Below, piece after piece: positions 10,806 through 24,337 of a stretch of DNA of 64,000 nt (position 1 is the stretch's first letter; each line of letters opens with the position of its first letter). The position numbers and the translations under genes are program-made. The notes below the pieces were generated by a model, which did no database searches, was not told the DNA's origin, and worked only from the letters and a program-made list of their open reading frames with translations. Source of the stretch: Ailurus styani (taxonomy: Eukaryota; Chordata; Mammalia; Carnivora; Ailuridae); NCBI GenBank assembly GCA_002007465.1, contig LNAC01000727.1:404020-468019 (forward strand), read 5' to 3'.

Positions 10806-13370
10806 ACAAGAGATGGTGGATGATGTTCTGGTGGGGTGAGGGGTTGACATCACACTGAAGTACATGCTTAGTTTGTAACAGATGTCCCATAAAATGTGAA
10901 TTATTACATAAGGAAATAAATATTGGAAGTTCATATGTAAGCATCATGAGTTCAGCATTGATAGTGGGGTCCAAAAGGACTTAGTCCTCTATCCAATTCT
11001 CTCACCCTTTCACTAAAGGACTAGGAATCTGGTATCCTCAGTGATGACTTTCTGAAAGGTTCAACAATTGGCTTTTCCTTATGAAAACCATGTTGCTAGG
11101 CAACACTTGTGCATTGGTATATTTCTTTCCAAAACCTTCTATCATGAGAACAGTCCAGGATTTTTTCACTTGTAATTATCAGAGTCTCTTGAGAAATAAG
11201 CCACAATCCAACCACTAAGCTTTGCTTTGTAGTTTGCATTGCATTTAAGGGGAGATGAGTACTCCACTTGACCTCTGAAAACAGAGGTGACTACCAGCAG
11301 AGACATTTCCAGAGTGCAAACGGAGTATGATTGATGACATGTCTCAGAAACTACATCAATTGCTGCTCTCCGGTATGTTTCCTAATTCTGATCTGTAGGA
11401 GGTACTTGCCTTACAAAGGCTATGCTCTGCAAGGAACATAGGAAATCATGTTTTCTAATATTGAGATACAACCTTTGCTTCCTTTGGGTTCAAGTGTTAA
11501 AAATCAACTGGCTGGCAAAGTTCTTTCTCTAGAATATTGGTGTCCAACACACTGAAACTCTGAACTGTTTCTTCAAGAGCACATAAGATAGCTTTTTGCA
11601 TTCAACTTTACATTTGCCATGTGTCCTGAAATTATAATAAACTATATATATTATAGTATATAAACCATATGTAGTAATAAACTATATATAATATATATAA
11701 ATTTATACATAAAAATTTTTATACATAAAATATATCTATTCCAATAAAATATATAGATATACATATATTCTTTTATTTTTGTTGACTAAATAGTACTTTC
11801 TATATACCATAGGTTATGATACTCTTTAGTAGGTAAAAAGAAAGGAGTTTTCTTAATGAATAATTTTTCTTTAGGAGACATTAAACAGCACTCTAAGACA
11901 TTTGTATCCTAATCTGACACGGATTTTTTAATAAGAATACTTCTAAATAAAGTCCAAAAATCCTCAGCGAGCGAACACCGGAGGACAACCACCCAAAGCG
12001 TAAGTTATGGAAAACTAGGTCGTGCTCATCCTAATTTGCACCAGTTTCTATCTCAACAGAAACGTCAGGCTTCATAGAACAAAGAATTTAAGCTTGGAAA
12101 TAAAGAATGGGAAGTTTGAAAAGTTTTATTCCAGTCTTAAAATGGCTCTCAGTTGGCCTATAAATGATACTTAAAGTAGAAACTTTCAGCCTACTTCAGG
12201 TCTTTGGGCTCCAGAATAACATTAGAAAAGACAAGTGCCAGTCTTGAAAGATACTCATATGATCAATGAGATGACAGAAGGAGTGAATGGAAGAGTTCTG
12301 AAAATTACTTAGAAATCTCAAAAGGTGGTGAACAAAGCTTGAACAGTTGTAATACGCCCCCTGGTGTACAAAGGCACCACTGCAGCCATTTTGTTTGACT
12401 CAAGTTATAGATGTCTGTATCAGGGATTTCTATAGAATTTCGAATTGTGAGAAAATCGTACAGATTCTCTTCCCAATTGTGACTTTTTTTAAACTTTAAA
12501 ATGTCATTTTCTTTATAACCCTACCTAATGAGCACCTCATTACATTACCTCTTCTGTTCAAACCATCTCCCTTCTAGTAAAGCCCAATCACCTCTAGCAT
12601 AGAGAAGCTAGACTTTATGTGTTAAGCAATATTGTAAGTTAGAAAAATGTTCTGTGAAAGAGAGATTCCTTCCTTTTTTTCAGAGTTTTCCGCCTTTCTG
12701 GGTTATCTTCTAAATTTCCTCCTTTCAAACACCTAACCTCTCCCATAAAATGCCTTGCTTTCCCGGGAGCATTTTTGCAAAATGCTTATCTTCCTTAGAA
12801 GGTATCAGATAGGATTTGAAGCACCATATTTTCCATAGCGAAAGGGAGAAGGACAAGAGGAGAATAAGGAAAGATTAGCATCATCTGCTCTTTCTTCATC
12901 ATGTCCCCCTAGACTGAGTCCCATTGTTGTGGTCCTGAGCCTAGAGAATTTTCCTCTAATAAGGTGACCTTTCTGTCCATTCTCTATTTAGAATTATGGT
13001 TCTTGTTCAACAGCCTACACAAAGTATTAATGATAATCTCTTCCAATTTATCTAAAATCGGGTCTGCTAAAACAGAATGCTATAGAGAACTGTTTATGTT
13101 AGCTGACACTAGAGTCTCCTGGATTTTACCCAGATGCGCTCTAGTCAAAAACTTGTGATCTTAAGCAAGACTCACTTTTCTCTCTTTATTTTATTCTTGT
13201 TTCTAAAACCTCACTGAGTTTTACCAGTTTATGTTCAATCTAAACTGACCAATGATGACTGCAAAGTCAATCCACCATCTCTCATAGTCCAAAGTTTAAT
13301 AGCAGTACTAATATCACTACTGATGTGTGCTCTCTGATAAGAGCAGGATGTAGGAAAAACAAAAAACAAA
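10806..13370. other. Gene-free interval with AT-rich low complexity
   Basis: I see no gene. Bases about 11636-11770 are a TA-rich low-complexity patch (repeated 'tatata', 'ataaa'). The remainder is unassigned. Confidence 0.45.
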
Positions 13371-13374
13371 AAAA

Positions 13375-13530
13375 ACAAGGGTTTTGGATCCAAATTCAAT
13401 TCCTAACTTTATCACCTACTAGCTGTGTGCTCTTGAGTAAGTCACTTAAATTTTCTGATTCCATTTCTTTATCCTTGCAATTGGACATTATAATGTTTTC
13501 AGAGATTATGTAAGGTATTCAGTTTTTTAC
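13375..13530 (+). repeat. MIR
   Basis: It follows the MIR consensus well: 'ccaaattcaattcctaactttatcacctactagctgtgtgctcttgagtaagtcacttaa', then a 'ccatttctttatccttgcaattggacattataatg' segment and 'aggtattcag'. Confidence 0.75.
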
Positions 13531-13764
13531 TTAAATTAAGTAATGAATAAGTGACGGCTATACTATTTACGTATATTATATATCTATTATTATGTTCACA
13601 AATTCTAAGTTTCTTGGTATCTTTAATGCTAGCCTATCTCATTTCTCTTCTCTGCAACCACACTCTTCTCCTTATTAATTTTCTTGTACAAGGTCAATGC
13701 TTTCTAAAGCAACCCAATGGAAGCTTCAATACATTTCGCTTGGAATAGAAACAACTATATCTGC

Positions 13765-14430
13765 ACTTCCACATTCACTGAGCATTATTCACAGTAGCCA
13801 AGACATAAAGGCAAACTAAGTGTTCATTGACGGACAAATGGAGCAAAATATGTGGTATACACAAACAATAGAATATTATTCAGCCTTAGAAAGGTAGGAA
13901 ATACTGTCATCTGTGACAACATGAATGAACCTGGAGGACATTACTGAGTGAAATAAACCAGATACAAAAGGACAGATGTTACTTGATACACATTCATGAG
14001 GACTCTAGCACAGGCAAAATCACGGAAGCAAAGAGTAGAATGGTCATTGCCAGGGGTTGGGGCAAGGCAAAAATGAAGAGGTATATTTCTTGAATGAAAG
14101 GGTACAAAGTTTAAGCTATGGAAGATGATAATACAAAGATCTTCTGTACAATGTAATGTCTATAGATACTGTTCACCTAAAAATTTGCTAAGAGGATAGA
14201 TCCTATATTAAGTGTTTTCATTACCATCATCATCATCAAGAGGATGGGAGGAAACTTTTGGAAGTTACCAATATATTTATGGCATAGGTTGTGGTGATGG
14301 TTTCATAGATATATTTTTATTTCTAAACCTATAAAGTTGTATGCATTAAATATATACAGCTTTTTGTATGTCAGTCATACCTCAAGAAAATGGGCTTTGA
14401 AAAACAAAAAGAGAAAGAAATAACAAAGCA
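13765..14430 (+). mobile_element. L1 3' region fragment (old), sense
   Basis: The text 'attcacagtagccaagacat ... gacaaatgga' followed by 'gaatattattcagcctta' and 'aacatgaatgaacctggaggac' is the familiar L1 ORF2-end/3'UTR series, ending in an A-rich stretch near 14400-14430. It is truncated and diverged. Confidence 0.75.
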
Positions 14431-15590
14431 AGGAAGTATTGCACCAAATGAGGACTGCCAGAGATGTATGAAATTTCTTTCTAGGTCTAGAAATGTATAT
14501 AAATTTTCAAGCACTAGTCATGGTATCTTGCAGTTTCAGAAGAACATTGCTTGTATAAACAGGAGTTTATTAGACTTACCAGAATCTGGTTTTTAATCAC
14601 TAGATGAAAGATAAATGTTGTGATTACTTCCTGGTGAGCAGTCAGGTACATATGAGAAACTAGCACACTTGTTCTGACTATGATACTGTTTCCCAACCTT
14701 TGTGTAACAAGAGTAAAAGCAATTTAGGAAAACGTTTCTATTTTCTCCGCACTTCGCATTTTGATTTCTAAAGACTCAATTCTCTTCCTTCAGAGGCTTT
14801 TAAAAAAGACATAGAAGGGGATCAATCTAAAATTATGTCTTCATAATTTCAGTGACACTAGTTGATGAACACTCAAGCTAAAACAATCAAATTTAATACT
14901 TTATCAACTCATATAAAAAGTACTTTCTTTTTTTATTTTCTTTTCCTGCCTTTAGGTTAGATTCTCAAAAAACTTTCAGCCATCTAAAATTGAATATGTT
15001 CCTAATATTGATTCAAATGAAGATTAATACAGATTTCACAGTTAAGTAGTCTGCAAGGGTGGCCCTCACATATAGAAAGTTTAACATCAAATATATACAT
15101 TCATATGTATTTATTCAAAGGCAAACACATTCTTGATATTTACCAAAAACAGAGTTATCTTTGTTACTTGTGGTGTCTGTCTAATGTGTCAAGAAATGTA
15201 TTGGTTGATTCTGTGTGTTTTTAAATCACTTTAATTTAAATATACCGTAGGAAGAATTTAAGGAGGCAAATATGTTGGAAAGGAATTATTTTCTGTTTCA
15301 GTAAAGAAAATGCTTAATGTAAATGTTTAGGGGGAAAAATAGGAAATTAAGACCAAGGTGATAAGATAAAGTGATGTAAAGAAGTTATAATGATAAAAAG
15401 GAATCAGACAAATAAAAGAAAGTTGGTGAACCCAAGAGCATTTTGACAACTGTTGCCTTGTTATGAAGGGGATAAAAACTCTTAATGAGCTTCATGATCA
15501 GAGGGCCTTCTGGCTCCTCCTTCCCTGTCTTACATGGATGATGAGAATGAAATGTGTAGTGTAAAGTTGCCTATTTAGATGGTGGGTTTT
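14431..15590. other. Gene-free interval
   Basis: AT-rich sequence; nothing I can name. Confidence 0.4.
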
Positions 15591-15592
15591 TT

Positions 15593-16068
15593 TCCAGCTT
15601 TATTGAGGTATAATGAACAAATAGACATTATATATGCCTAAGATATACAACATAATGTTTAAGCTATATCTACATTGTGAAATGATTACCATAATCAACC
15701 CAAGCAACACATCCATTGCCTCCCATTGTTACCTTCTTTTTTGTAGGGAGAACCCATGCTATTCACTCTCTTAGCAAATTTCAAGTATCCAATACATTAT
15801 TATTAACTCTAATCACCGTGCTATGCATTAGGTCTCCAGAACTTTCATCTTTTAACTGAAAGTTTGTACACTTTGACCAATGTTTCCCCACTTCCCCCAC
15901 TCCCAGCCCCTGGGAACCATCATTTTATACTCTGTTACTATCATTGTGATGTTCTTCGGTTCCATATAGAAGTGATATCAGGCAGCATTTCTTTCTGTGT
16001 CTGGCTTATTTCATGTAACATGATGTCCTCAGGTTCATCCGTATTGTCGCAAATTATTCAGCTTTAAA
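15593..16068 (-). mobile_element. L1 3' region fragment (old), antisense
   Basis: The text 'ccagctttattgaggtataatgaacaaata ... tatacaacataatgttt' and 'tgtgaaatgattaccataatcaacc' is the antisense 3' part of an old mammalian L1. It has the same region order as the fragment at 31768-32425. Confidence 0.75.
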
Positions 16069-16069
16069 T

Positions 16070-18765
16070 GGTGGATTTTTTATTAAATCCAAATGAATTG
16101 ATCTCAGGTGATTAAAGTTGAAGCCAGCCAGACTAACTGCTGAGCACCATAACTCAAACTCATCGAAATGCATATGTTCTCTTGTTTTATTTTTAGCAGT
16201 AAACATCAATTTATGAAGCGAAAGAAAATGCCTTGAAAATAAAAATCAGTTAACCCCAAGTTATTTCAAGTCATGAATTTAAATACCCACTAGATTCTTC
16301 AGTAAACACTGAAGCGTAGTTTTTTTTTTTATAGCTGTGTACTTTAGGTGAAACTGGAAACATATATTTGGCTTGAGAGTTGTAGAATTTTCCTTAAGAT
16401 ATTAAAGGCTACCTAACAGATAATCAGACAGCCAACTGAGACAGGCAATCAACATTTCAGGAAATTCTGTTATGATAAAATTTAAAAAAATGAGAAAAAA
16501 ATATATTATGTAATAATTTGTAGTGGTCATAAGAATTCTTAGTTGTCTTAAACCAAAAGATGTATCAATTTTAAAGGTTTTTGGTTTTATTTTCTAAATA
16601 AAATTTTAGTATTCAAAAAGAAACTCTGTTCAGTAGCAACAGTATAAACAAGAATCACAGGATGTCAAAATACCTTGGTCATGAAACTTGCACCACACAT
16701 GTATTTACAGATGTGGAGGGTGTAGCTGGGTGAGCTATGGAAGTGGTATACAGATGTATTTATGGCGTGTAAACGATGTAGGATGTTTGTATTGCGCCAC
16801 TCTTTGGAATAAAAGTTGAAAAAATTAACACTTAAAGTTACCATGGACTATTTACTGCTGTTTCTAAAAGGAAAGAAGAGATGTGTTTTTGTTGAGTTAA
16901 AAGATTATTATATCAGCTGCATCCTTTAAATTGGCTTTGAAAAACACGTATGTCTACCTAGTCATTTTAATCAGGTGTCTATGGGAACAACATATATTAT
17001 TTCTAAAAATAAGAAATCATTGCTCATTTAGAAGACCCAATCAATACCAAAGAAGCGTGATACTCAGAAATCACTGCTTTTTTGTAACAATAATAAGTAG
17101 ATTCCAACTGAAAATACAAGCAGAAAATTGATGCCTCACAGTCATTGTGAAAGACATAAACTGAATATTTGGGGTCAAGGCCAGCAAATGTTACAATGTG
17201 ACTGCACAAATACAACCACAAAGTTAAAAGCTGTGGGTAAAACTGACTTTCTAAATGGAAAAATTGGTACAGAAATGGGCCAAGTAGGTTGTATGCAATG
17301 TCATAATGTTCTTTCCTATTAAATCTTCATTGAGATGAGGTTGCCATATCCTACAAGTCTTTTGTCATATAGGTTTTTTTCATCCCAAAGACTAAATATT
17401 TAATGCATCAAAAATATTAAAGGAAAATAAATAATGGTATTGCTCAACATGTTGCAAAACCAGCTTATTTGATTATTTCCTTGGACTGATTTGTTTTAAT
17501 CGGTATAGACTTGGTTTTTCACTGGTATCCTATGCTACCCCTGATTACTGGTTAAACATTTGCTTCTTGGGGTTTTAAATATTATGGTGTTTCTATATTT
17601 CCCACCACTTAGAATAAAAAATAAAGGCTGTCCATAGCAACCAAGTGTCCTCATAGGAAAGAACATAACTGATAACAACACTCACATGAAAGAATCTACC
17701 AGAAAAATAACATCCTTTGAAAAATGCTATCACATCTCATCTCAGGCATGAAAATACCTCATGAGTTTATTTTCTCCTTCCCATAAAAACTTCCTTCCAC
17801 ACGATATATCTGAGGTAGAAATTAAGCAGCCTGGGATACTGCAACGTGACTTGTAAGATATCAAAATTGAGATAGAGTCTATGACAAATACTAAAAATTA
17901 AATACAATTAAATAGTCACTCAATGAAATCCTTTGGCAGACAAAAGTCATGCTTTAAATAAAGATCCCGGTCTACAAGTGATCCAAATAGGTCCCCATGA
18001 TGGGAAGAAGGTAGTATTAACTCAATGAATACAGAAAGTTAACATCTTGTTAATGAGCGTTGGATTGATTGCTGAGAACACATACCCTCCATGATCAGAC
18101 AGAGGCCAGAATATTATTTTCACCCTGTCCTCCAAAGTCTTCATCTCCAAGTCCAAATGAGAGTGGTGACTAAAACCCTAAGGTCACCATACCCATTGAG
18201 AAGTTTGTGTGGAAGCCCAGATTGTCAACGACCTCAGCTTACTCTCTATTACAGGAATGAATTCAGTTGGGTAGTAAAAGCTGAGTTACTCGAGCTTAAA
18301 TGTCACTCTCTGCACAGGGACTTGACAAATCCTCAGAAGTGAAGCTGGGAAAGCCTGCAGCCTCTACAGTTCAAATGGCATCTGAACCCCCCAAACTCTT
18401 TAATATCCCCTTGATTCTAGCATGTGAACGTGTTTTGATTTAGTATTCCTTTAATCAACTTTGTGCCTATTAGAGGTAATTTTTCCATCCTCAAAGCCTT
18501 AGCTTTTATCCTACCTTGGTTTAGATTCCCATAAACTCACTCCATGACATGAGGTAATATGCCAACTGTGTTTCAAAAGATTATTTGGGTTCCCTAATTA
18601 CATATGCCTGCTTCTGACACTCTCTGTAAGAACATATCTTACGTAAATGTCATGATCTCTCCAGCCATTCTTCAAAACAAACTTCTATTGAAGAGTTAAT
18701 AATTCAACTGAGTCCCTGAGACAGATACATCTGTCAGCTTGGTAGTAATGATAGTGAGAATATGA
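16070..18765. other. Gene-free interval
   Basis: I see no gene, RNA or clear repeat in this AT-rich stretch. Confidence 0.4.
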
Positions 18766-18769
18766 ATTT

Positions 18770-18965
18770 TAAGTGTTTATTGATACTTATTTTGTGCCAG
18801 GAACTTGAGATGTATTAATTCATTTAATATGATCATCCCGTAAGGTAGATACTATTATTGTCCTCAATTCAGAGAATTTAAATAATAACACATTCAAAGG
18901 CATCACAGCTATTCAGCACACAAGTTGAATATAAACTTAGGTGAGCCTTCGAGTCAAGAGCCTAT
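18770..18965 (+). repeat. MIR
   Basis: The segments 'tgtttattgatacttattttgtgccaggaactt', 'attaattcatttaatatgatcatcccgtaaggtagatactattattgtcc' and 'cacagctattcagcaca' follow the MIR consensus over nearly its full length. Confidence 0.8.
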
Positions 18966-19408
18966 GTGTTTTTCATTTGTGCCCTCCAGAAGGAGAGTAA
19001 GATAAACACTCGATGGTGTTACCTACAACACATTTAGATCAGTAAAAGCTTGGGGCATAATTTTTGTAGAGATAGCTGATCTTTGACCCCTTCTCCATTT
19101 CCTTTTGGTGTCTGCCCCTCCCCCTTGTCACAACTCTTCTTAAGAGTTCGCTCAGGACAGGCTGTCTCCTGGGTTCCAGGTCTCTCACTGGGGCATTCCA
19201 TGTGAGTCTGTTCTCTTGACACTACATCTCTTACTGCCGTTTGTCTCTTCATTTTCTCCTACACCTCTTTGCTTTTCCTCCCCAGGTTTTTGTGTCTAGT
19301 GTCTAGGGACAGGTTGGGAGCAACGTAGTTGGTCTTCCTCTCAACCCCAAGAAAGGAATTTCCAGTTCTAACCATGATTCTGTGTCATAACCTGAAGTGC
19401 TAATTTTG

Positions 19409-19632
19409 TTTTTTGTTTTTGTTTTTGTTTTTTAAAGATTTCATTTATTTATTTGACACAGAGCACAGAGAGAGAGATCAGATCACAAGTAGGCAGAGAG
19501 GCAGGCAGAGAGAGGAGGAAGCAGGCTCTCCGCCGAGCAGAGAGCCCGATGCGGGCCTCGATCCCAGGACCCTGAGATCATGACCTGAGCTGAAGGCAGA
19601 GGCTTTAACCCACTGAGCCACCCAGGCACCCA
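19409..19632 (-). mobile_element. CanSINE (SINEC_Mv-like), antisense, 15-bp target duplication
   Basis: A GAAGTGCTAATTTTG duplication (19394-19408 and 19633-19647) flanks a copy with a T-rich, G-interrupted tail (ttttgtttttgtttttg) and the 'agtaggcagagaggcaggca' block. Confidence 0.92.
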
Positions 19633-19739
19633 GAAGTGCTAATTTTGATTTAGGAGAGTTTTCATCAACAATAGAAAACTGGAGGAGTGGTTTAGGAAAT
19701 GTATAGAGTCTGCAGATAAATTGAATCAATATTGGGTGT

Positions 19740-19880
19740 ATATGTGTGTGTATGCTATTTTAGTTTATATATTTATTCTTGTATATAGTACACACTCCTC
19801 TATATTATACATACTCCAGTATAAATATATATATGGGGATACATATATAGTGTGTGTATATATGTGTGAGTGATCTCATA
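19740..19880. repeat. TA/TG-rich low-complexity tract
   Basis: Alternating TA and TG dinucleotides with short interruptions. No coding character. Confidence 0.7.
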
Positions 19881-20290
19881 TAATTAGATGAAGATATCTA
19901 TTCTAAGGAACCAGTTTACATGACTGTGGTGGCTGGCAAATCAGAAACAAGAAAGGCTGGCCCACCGGAAATTCAGGCAGGAGTTGATACTGCTATCTAT
20001 TTTTTTATTTTTAAGATTTTATTTATTTATTTGACAGACAGAGAGAGATCACAAGTAGGCAGAGAGGCAGGCAGAGAGAGAGGGGGAAGCAGGCTCCCTG
20101 CCAAGCAGAGAGCCCGATGCAGGCCTCGATCCCAGGACCCTGAGATCATGACCTGAGCTGAAAGCAGAGGCTCTAACCTACTGAGCCACCCAGGCGCCCC
20201 TGATACTGCTGTCTTGAAGCAGAATACCTTCTTTGGGAAACCTGAATTTGTTTTTAAGCCTCTGAATGGATTAGATCTACCTTCATTATA
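19860..20290 (+). repeat. Ancient interspersed repeat, copy 2, split by a SINE
   Basis: It shares ordered blocks with 1200-1640 ('ggaaccag ... tggctggcaaatc', 'attcaggcaggagtt', 'cttgaagcagaat', 'tttgggaaacct'). It is interrupted at 19999-20200 by a young CanSINE, so it predates that insertion. Confidence 0.55.
19999..20200 (-). mobile_element. CanSINE (SINEC_Mv-like), antisense, 14-bp target duplication
   Basis: It is inserted into the older repeat. The target duplication is TGATACTGCTATCT / TGATACTGCTGTCT (19985-19998 and 20201-20214), with one mismatch. Confidence 0.92.
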
Positions 20291-20294
20291 CACA

Positions 20295-23280
20295 GTAATC
20301 TCCTTTATTTAAAATCAACTGATTATAGATATTAACCACATCTTCAAAATACTGTCACAGTGTAGTGTAAACCCTGACAGTTGTTTGTTGTTGTTTTTTC
20401 TCTTCGTAATGCAAGTGCCTGAGTTAAGCTTTGACTGCCCCCACTTCAAAGAGGCATCCACTTCAAAGATGGCGATCCTGAATAAACACATTTCCAGCCA
20501 CACACTGAATAAAGAGCCAGGCCACCTTCCCACACTACGGTTTCTTGGTTTTAGGGATATTATTTGGTTGCAGTAACTGACCATTTGGTCATTTGTTTTG
20601 TTTTGTTTTTTGTTTTTTCTTTCTAGCTTTAAATTCCCTCTCGTGTTTTAAGTTCACCAACAGCAAATAAAAGCAGAACCCCAGGCCCATGCTCTGCCCC
20701 CACCCCAGACACATAAGGAGCCGTATTAAACACAGGGCTTTTAACAAAGGAACAAGGTGTGAAGGGAGGCTTGGCACCCTGGAAACTAATAGATGAGAAG
20801 GTATAACCACAGTCCGAGGGACAAATGGACTTTAGAAAATGGGTAAAATGAAATATGTAATTAAGGAGGAAGTACAAAGTTACCAGTTGCTTGTAGAGAT
20901 GAGAGAAGAGTTACAGGAAACCTCCACAAGTTCTGACCTAAGTGGCTGTATGGATCATAATGTCTCTATCAATCAACTGAACTACAAAACCCAGATGGTT
21001 CCTATAGCCCATAGCAAGGTGCTTGGTGGAAACATAACTAAATGTATAACAAAGCCTCAAAATCTCCAAGTTCACAGCCAGAGCATAGAAAGGTCCATAG
21101 CTTCATCCTAGTCCTCCACATTTTGGAGACTAATAATTATATCTGTTGAGTATAAATATAAAAAAACTTTTATTCAGACTTGGAAAATTGATCAGTTATA
21201 CTGAGATTTTATTCTAGTCAGATATATGATAAAATATTTACTAAACTGCCCTTTCATCTTAATAGAGCAGCTTTTATTAGTTAAAGAGCTTTTATATTGA
21301 TTTTTATCATTAGATTACCTATAACCAATTTGAAGTCAGTAATGAGATGTGATTATGATTATTATGTCTCTAAAACTATTTTCAGCTGAGGCAATACATT
21401 TTACTTCTTGCATCCGGGTTTCAAGAAATTATTCTCCCTCTCATTCTATCCTTTAACATTAATCCTGGAACCTAAATTATGTGATCTCTATTCATGAGCA
21501 CACAAGGGGTAACCTAATGCTGTCGTGCCTTCTTCAAAATTCGAACATTTATCTTTAATCAGGATATTTTCCCCATACTTACACTCAGAAGAATGCAACA
21601 TCTTACTGATGTAAGAAATATAAACAAAATTTCTCCCAGTAGAACTATTTAGTGACTGCAATTTGGAAATGTGTTTCATGTTCCCAGCTGCCAAGTGTCT
21701 AACAAGGTAACCAAGAACATCAACATAGCTTTTGCAATATGCTTCTAAAAGCCATGACATTCAGGAGAATCACTAATTACGTTTGGCCACAAATCAAATT
21801 TAATAGCATCTGGACAGTTCAGGTCAAAAATCAAAAAGACCTTCAAATAAGGGCAACATTTAAATCTAATATGCATGATAGACAAGGTCAAACTCAGTAC
21901 GGTGTACTGTCCGTCCAGTGGTACTTATATTGAGCAATCACATACTCTGTATTCAAAGTAATGGCTCTTCAAAAGGCCTATAATTTCTTATATATGTTTG
22001 TCAAGGCAAACTTTATATGCACTTACACCTGGTATAGAGCATATGTTAATGTGCAAACTTGTTCTCATATTGTTACATTTTAGAAAATGCTAAATGAACA
22101 GCCAAAGTTATAAATCGTATAGAAGAATAGCTATAGTTATCATTATTATTAATCTACAGGGATCATTCCACTGTACTTTTTGGTTAGAGCACAAACTAAT
22201 TACCTGAAGAATTCTTCTATTTTATCGTGGGGATTTAGAATACACTAAGCTTTATGTGTGAACATACTAAGGTTTATGCATTACTAGTGAGATTAAATGC
22301 ATGCAGAAGGGATCTTTTAGAGATCCTTTGAATTGACACCTTCCAGTTTCATATCCCTTGGGCAGGTAATCACTCAGGTCATCCTCACAAAAACATGTAA
22401 GGCATATTCTATGTAAGTCACTGGGCCCTGATCTATGAATTCTTTCCTTTCATTTTTTTTTCTCTTACTTCCCTTATTTGATTTTTCTGATTTACAATCT
22501 AAACCACAGTGCAGGTAAAAAGGTATCAGTTCTTGCTGCGGCAAATTGTTCTTAATGTTTTCCCTTTCAGTTTACAGAAGGATAAAAAGAATTTCTCAAG
22601 ACATAAGTCATAGGGGTCCAAGTATGAATTTGAGTGGATTCAGACATGTCTGGTCATGTCAGACAAACTGGTGAAACAGGCTGTTCTGGGTACTTTAAAA
22701 GTTGGCCAAGAAACCTTCTAAAAGAGAATTCAATTCGTGCTCACTGTTGATGTTCCAAGAGGCTTGTTCCAAAGGGCAAACTGATGGAAGAAGTCAAAGA
22801 GAAAGTTCCTCATGAGAGATGGAGGAATTTTCTGGGAGAGAATAAATTCTGAAGAAAGAAAGAGCCAGGTTGTTTGACCCTGACTGAGCAATGGAGCCAG
22901 GGTTTCCAACTATGGGAGACTCTTGTCAGTAAAGCATCTGGTATGTGCCTGAGGTTCGACTCTGTTCATTCATGAGAAGATCTATAGAATATTAGAAGCC
23001 TTCTAACCGAGTGTTAAAAGAAATCAGAAAAGAACCCCCCCATACATCTTTATTTTCCATAGAACACTGTACCATTGAGTTCCAGTGCACCCTGACAATG
23101 CTAGATGGACAGCCTTATAAGGGACAATAGCCCTCAACAAATACCAATGACAGAAGTATAGTTCCTGCCCAGGAAATGAGTGATTCTTCCCAATCTCCTT
23201 CCCTGCTCAAATACAAAGTTTGTAAGAAACCAAAGGCATGTCTGGCCAGACCAGTGGTACCAAGAAGATATTCAACAAGG
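20295..23280. other. Gene-free interval
   Basis: I see no recognisable gene. Several 60-90-codon open frames on both strands overlap one another and show no domain or composition bias. The 22870-23280 part may be the upstream, diverged portion of the L1 fragment that ends at 23412. Confidence 0.4.
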
Positions 23281-23284
23281 GAAG

Positions 23285-23412
23285 GGATGGGTAGGAAGAC
23301 CCTAGGAGATAGTCAGGGATTAAGGATTACACTTAATCTGATGAATCATTACATTGTACATCTGAAACTAATATTATAATGTACGGTAACTAACTGAAAT
23401 TTAAATAAAAAC
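23285..23412 (+). mobile_element. L1 3' end (carnivore type), sense, truncated
   Basis: The text 'tctgatgaatcattacattgtacatctgaaactaatattataatgtacggtaactaactgaaatttaaataaaaac' is the carnivoran L1 3' terminus with a polyadenylation signal and A-rich end. Confidence 0.75.
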
Positions 23413-23812
23413 TTTATCAAAGAAGATATTTAGAACAGTAAAAATATTCTTTATGATATTATAATGATAGATTCATGTCATTGTGTATTTGTCCAAACCC
23501 ATAGAATGTACTACACCAAGAATCAACCCTAATCTATGGGCTTGGTGATGGTAATGTGTCAACACAGGTTTATCAGATATAACCAATGCACTACTCTGAT
23601 AGGGCATATTCATATTGGGGGATGTTGTGCAGGTGTGGGACCAGAGGGTATGCAGGAAATCTCTACTTTCCTCTTGATTACACTGAGAAACTAACACAAA
23701 ACCTTGAAAAGAAAGAAAATATTTAGCTAATAGCAATGTCATACAGAAACATGTACTTGAATGGAAGTATGAGAATGACATAATCCTTAGTAGTTCCAGG
23801 AACAGATTTTGT

Positions 23813-24005
23813 TTTATTTATTTATTTTGAAGATTTTATTTATTTATTTGACAGAGAGAGATTGCACCCAAGCAGGAGGGAGCCAGCAAGGGAGAAGCAG
23901 GCTCCTGGCAAGCAGGGAGCCTGATGTGGGGCTCCATCCAGGACCCTGAGACCGTGACCTGAGCTGAAGGCAGACACTTAACTGACTGAGCCACCAGGGT
24001 GTCCT
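23813..24005 (-). mobile_element. CanSINE, antisense, 12-bp target duplication
   Basis: The body contains 'gcaggagggagccagcaagg', unlike the CACAAGTAGGC type, so it belongs to another CanSINE subgroup. GTTCCAGGAACA flanks it (23793-23804 and 24006-24017). Confidence 0.9.
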
Positions 24006-24039
24006 GTTCCAGGAACACTTAAGGGACATTTGAGAGGAC

Positions 24040-24242
24040 TGATATATTCATATATTCATATGTATGTATGTATATATATATATATATATGTATATGTGTG
24101 TGGTGTATCACACACATATATGTCATACATATATGTCACACACATATGTCATATATAGCGCACGTATGTCATTTATATGTCATGCATGTGTCATATATAA
24201 CATACACATGTCATATATAGTATATATATAGCATATATGTGT
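24040..24242. repeat. TATATG/CATATATGTCA tandem-like low-complexity tract
   Basis: About 200 bp of TA/TG repeats with an imperfect higher-order unit near 'catatatgtca' that recurs roughly ten times. It is probably unstable in length. Confidence 0.75.
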
Positions 24243-24271
24243 TAATGGAGCAGACAGGGTAAGTCATTTTC

Positions 24272-24337
24272 TTTTTCTTTTTTTTAAGATTGTATTTATT
24301 TATTATGTGACAGAGATTACAAGTAGGCAGAGAGAGC
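24272..24337 (-). mobile_element. 5'-truncated CanSINE (about 66 bp) with target duplication
   Basis: Only the tail side is present ('ttttttttaagattgtatttatttatt ... agattacaagtaggcagagag'). An 11-bp AAGTCATTTTC duplication (24261-24271 and 24338-24348) shows it inserted already truncated, rather than being deleted later. Confidence 0.85.

Noticed and set aside
24040..24242. Possible CRISPR-like repeat array
   Set aside because: It is low-complexity dinucleotide-rich DNA without unique spacers, in a mammalian genome.
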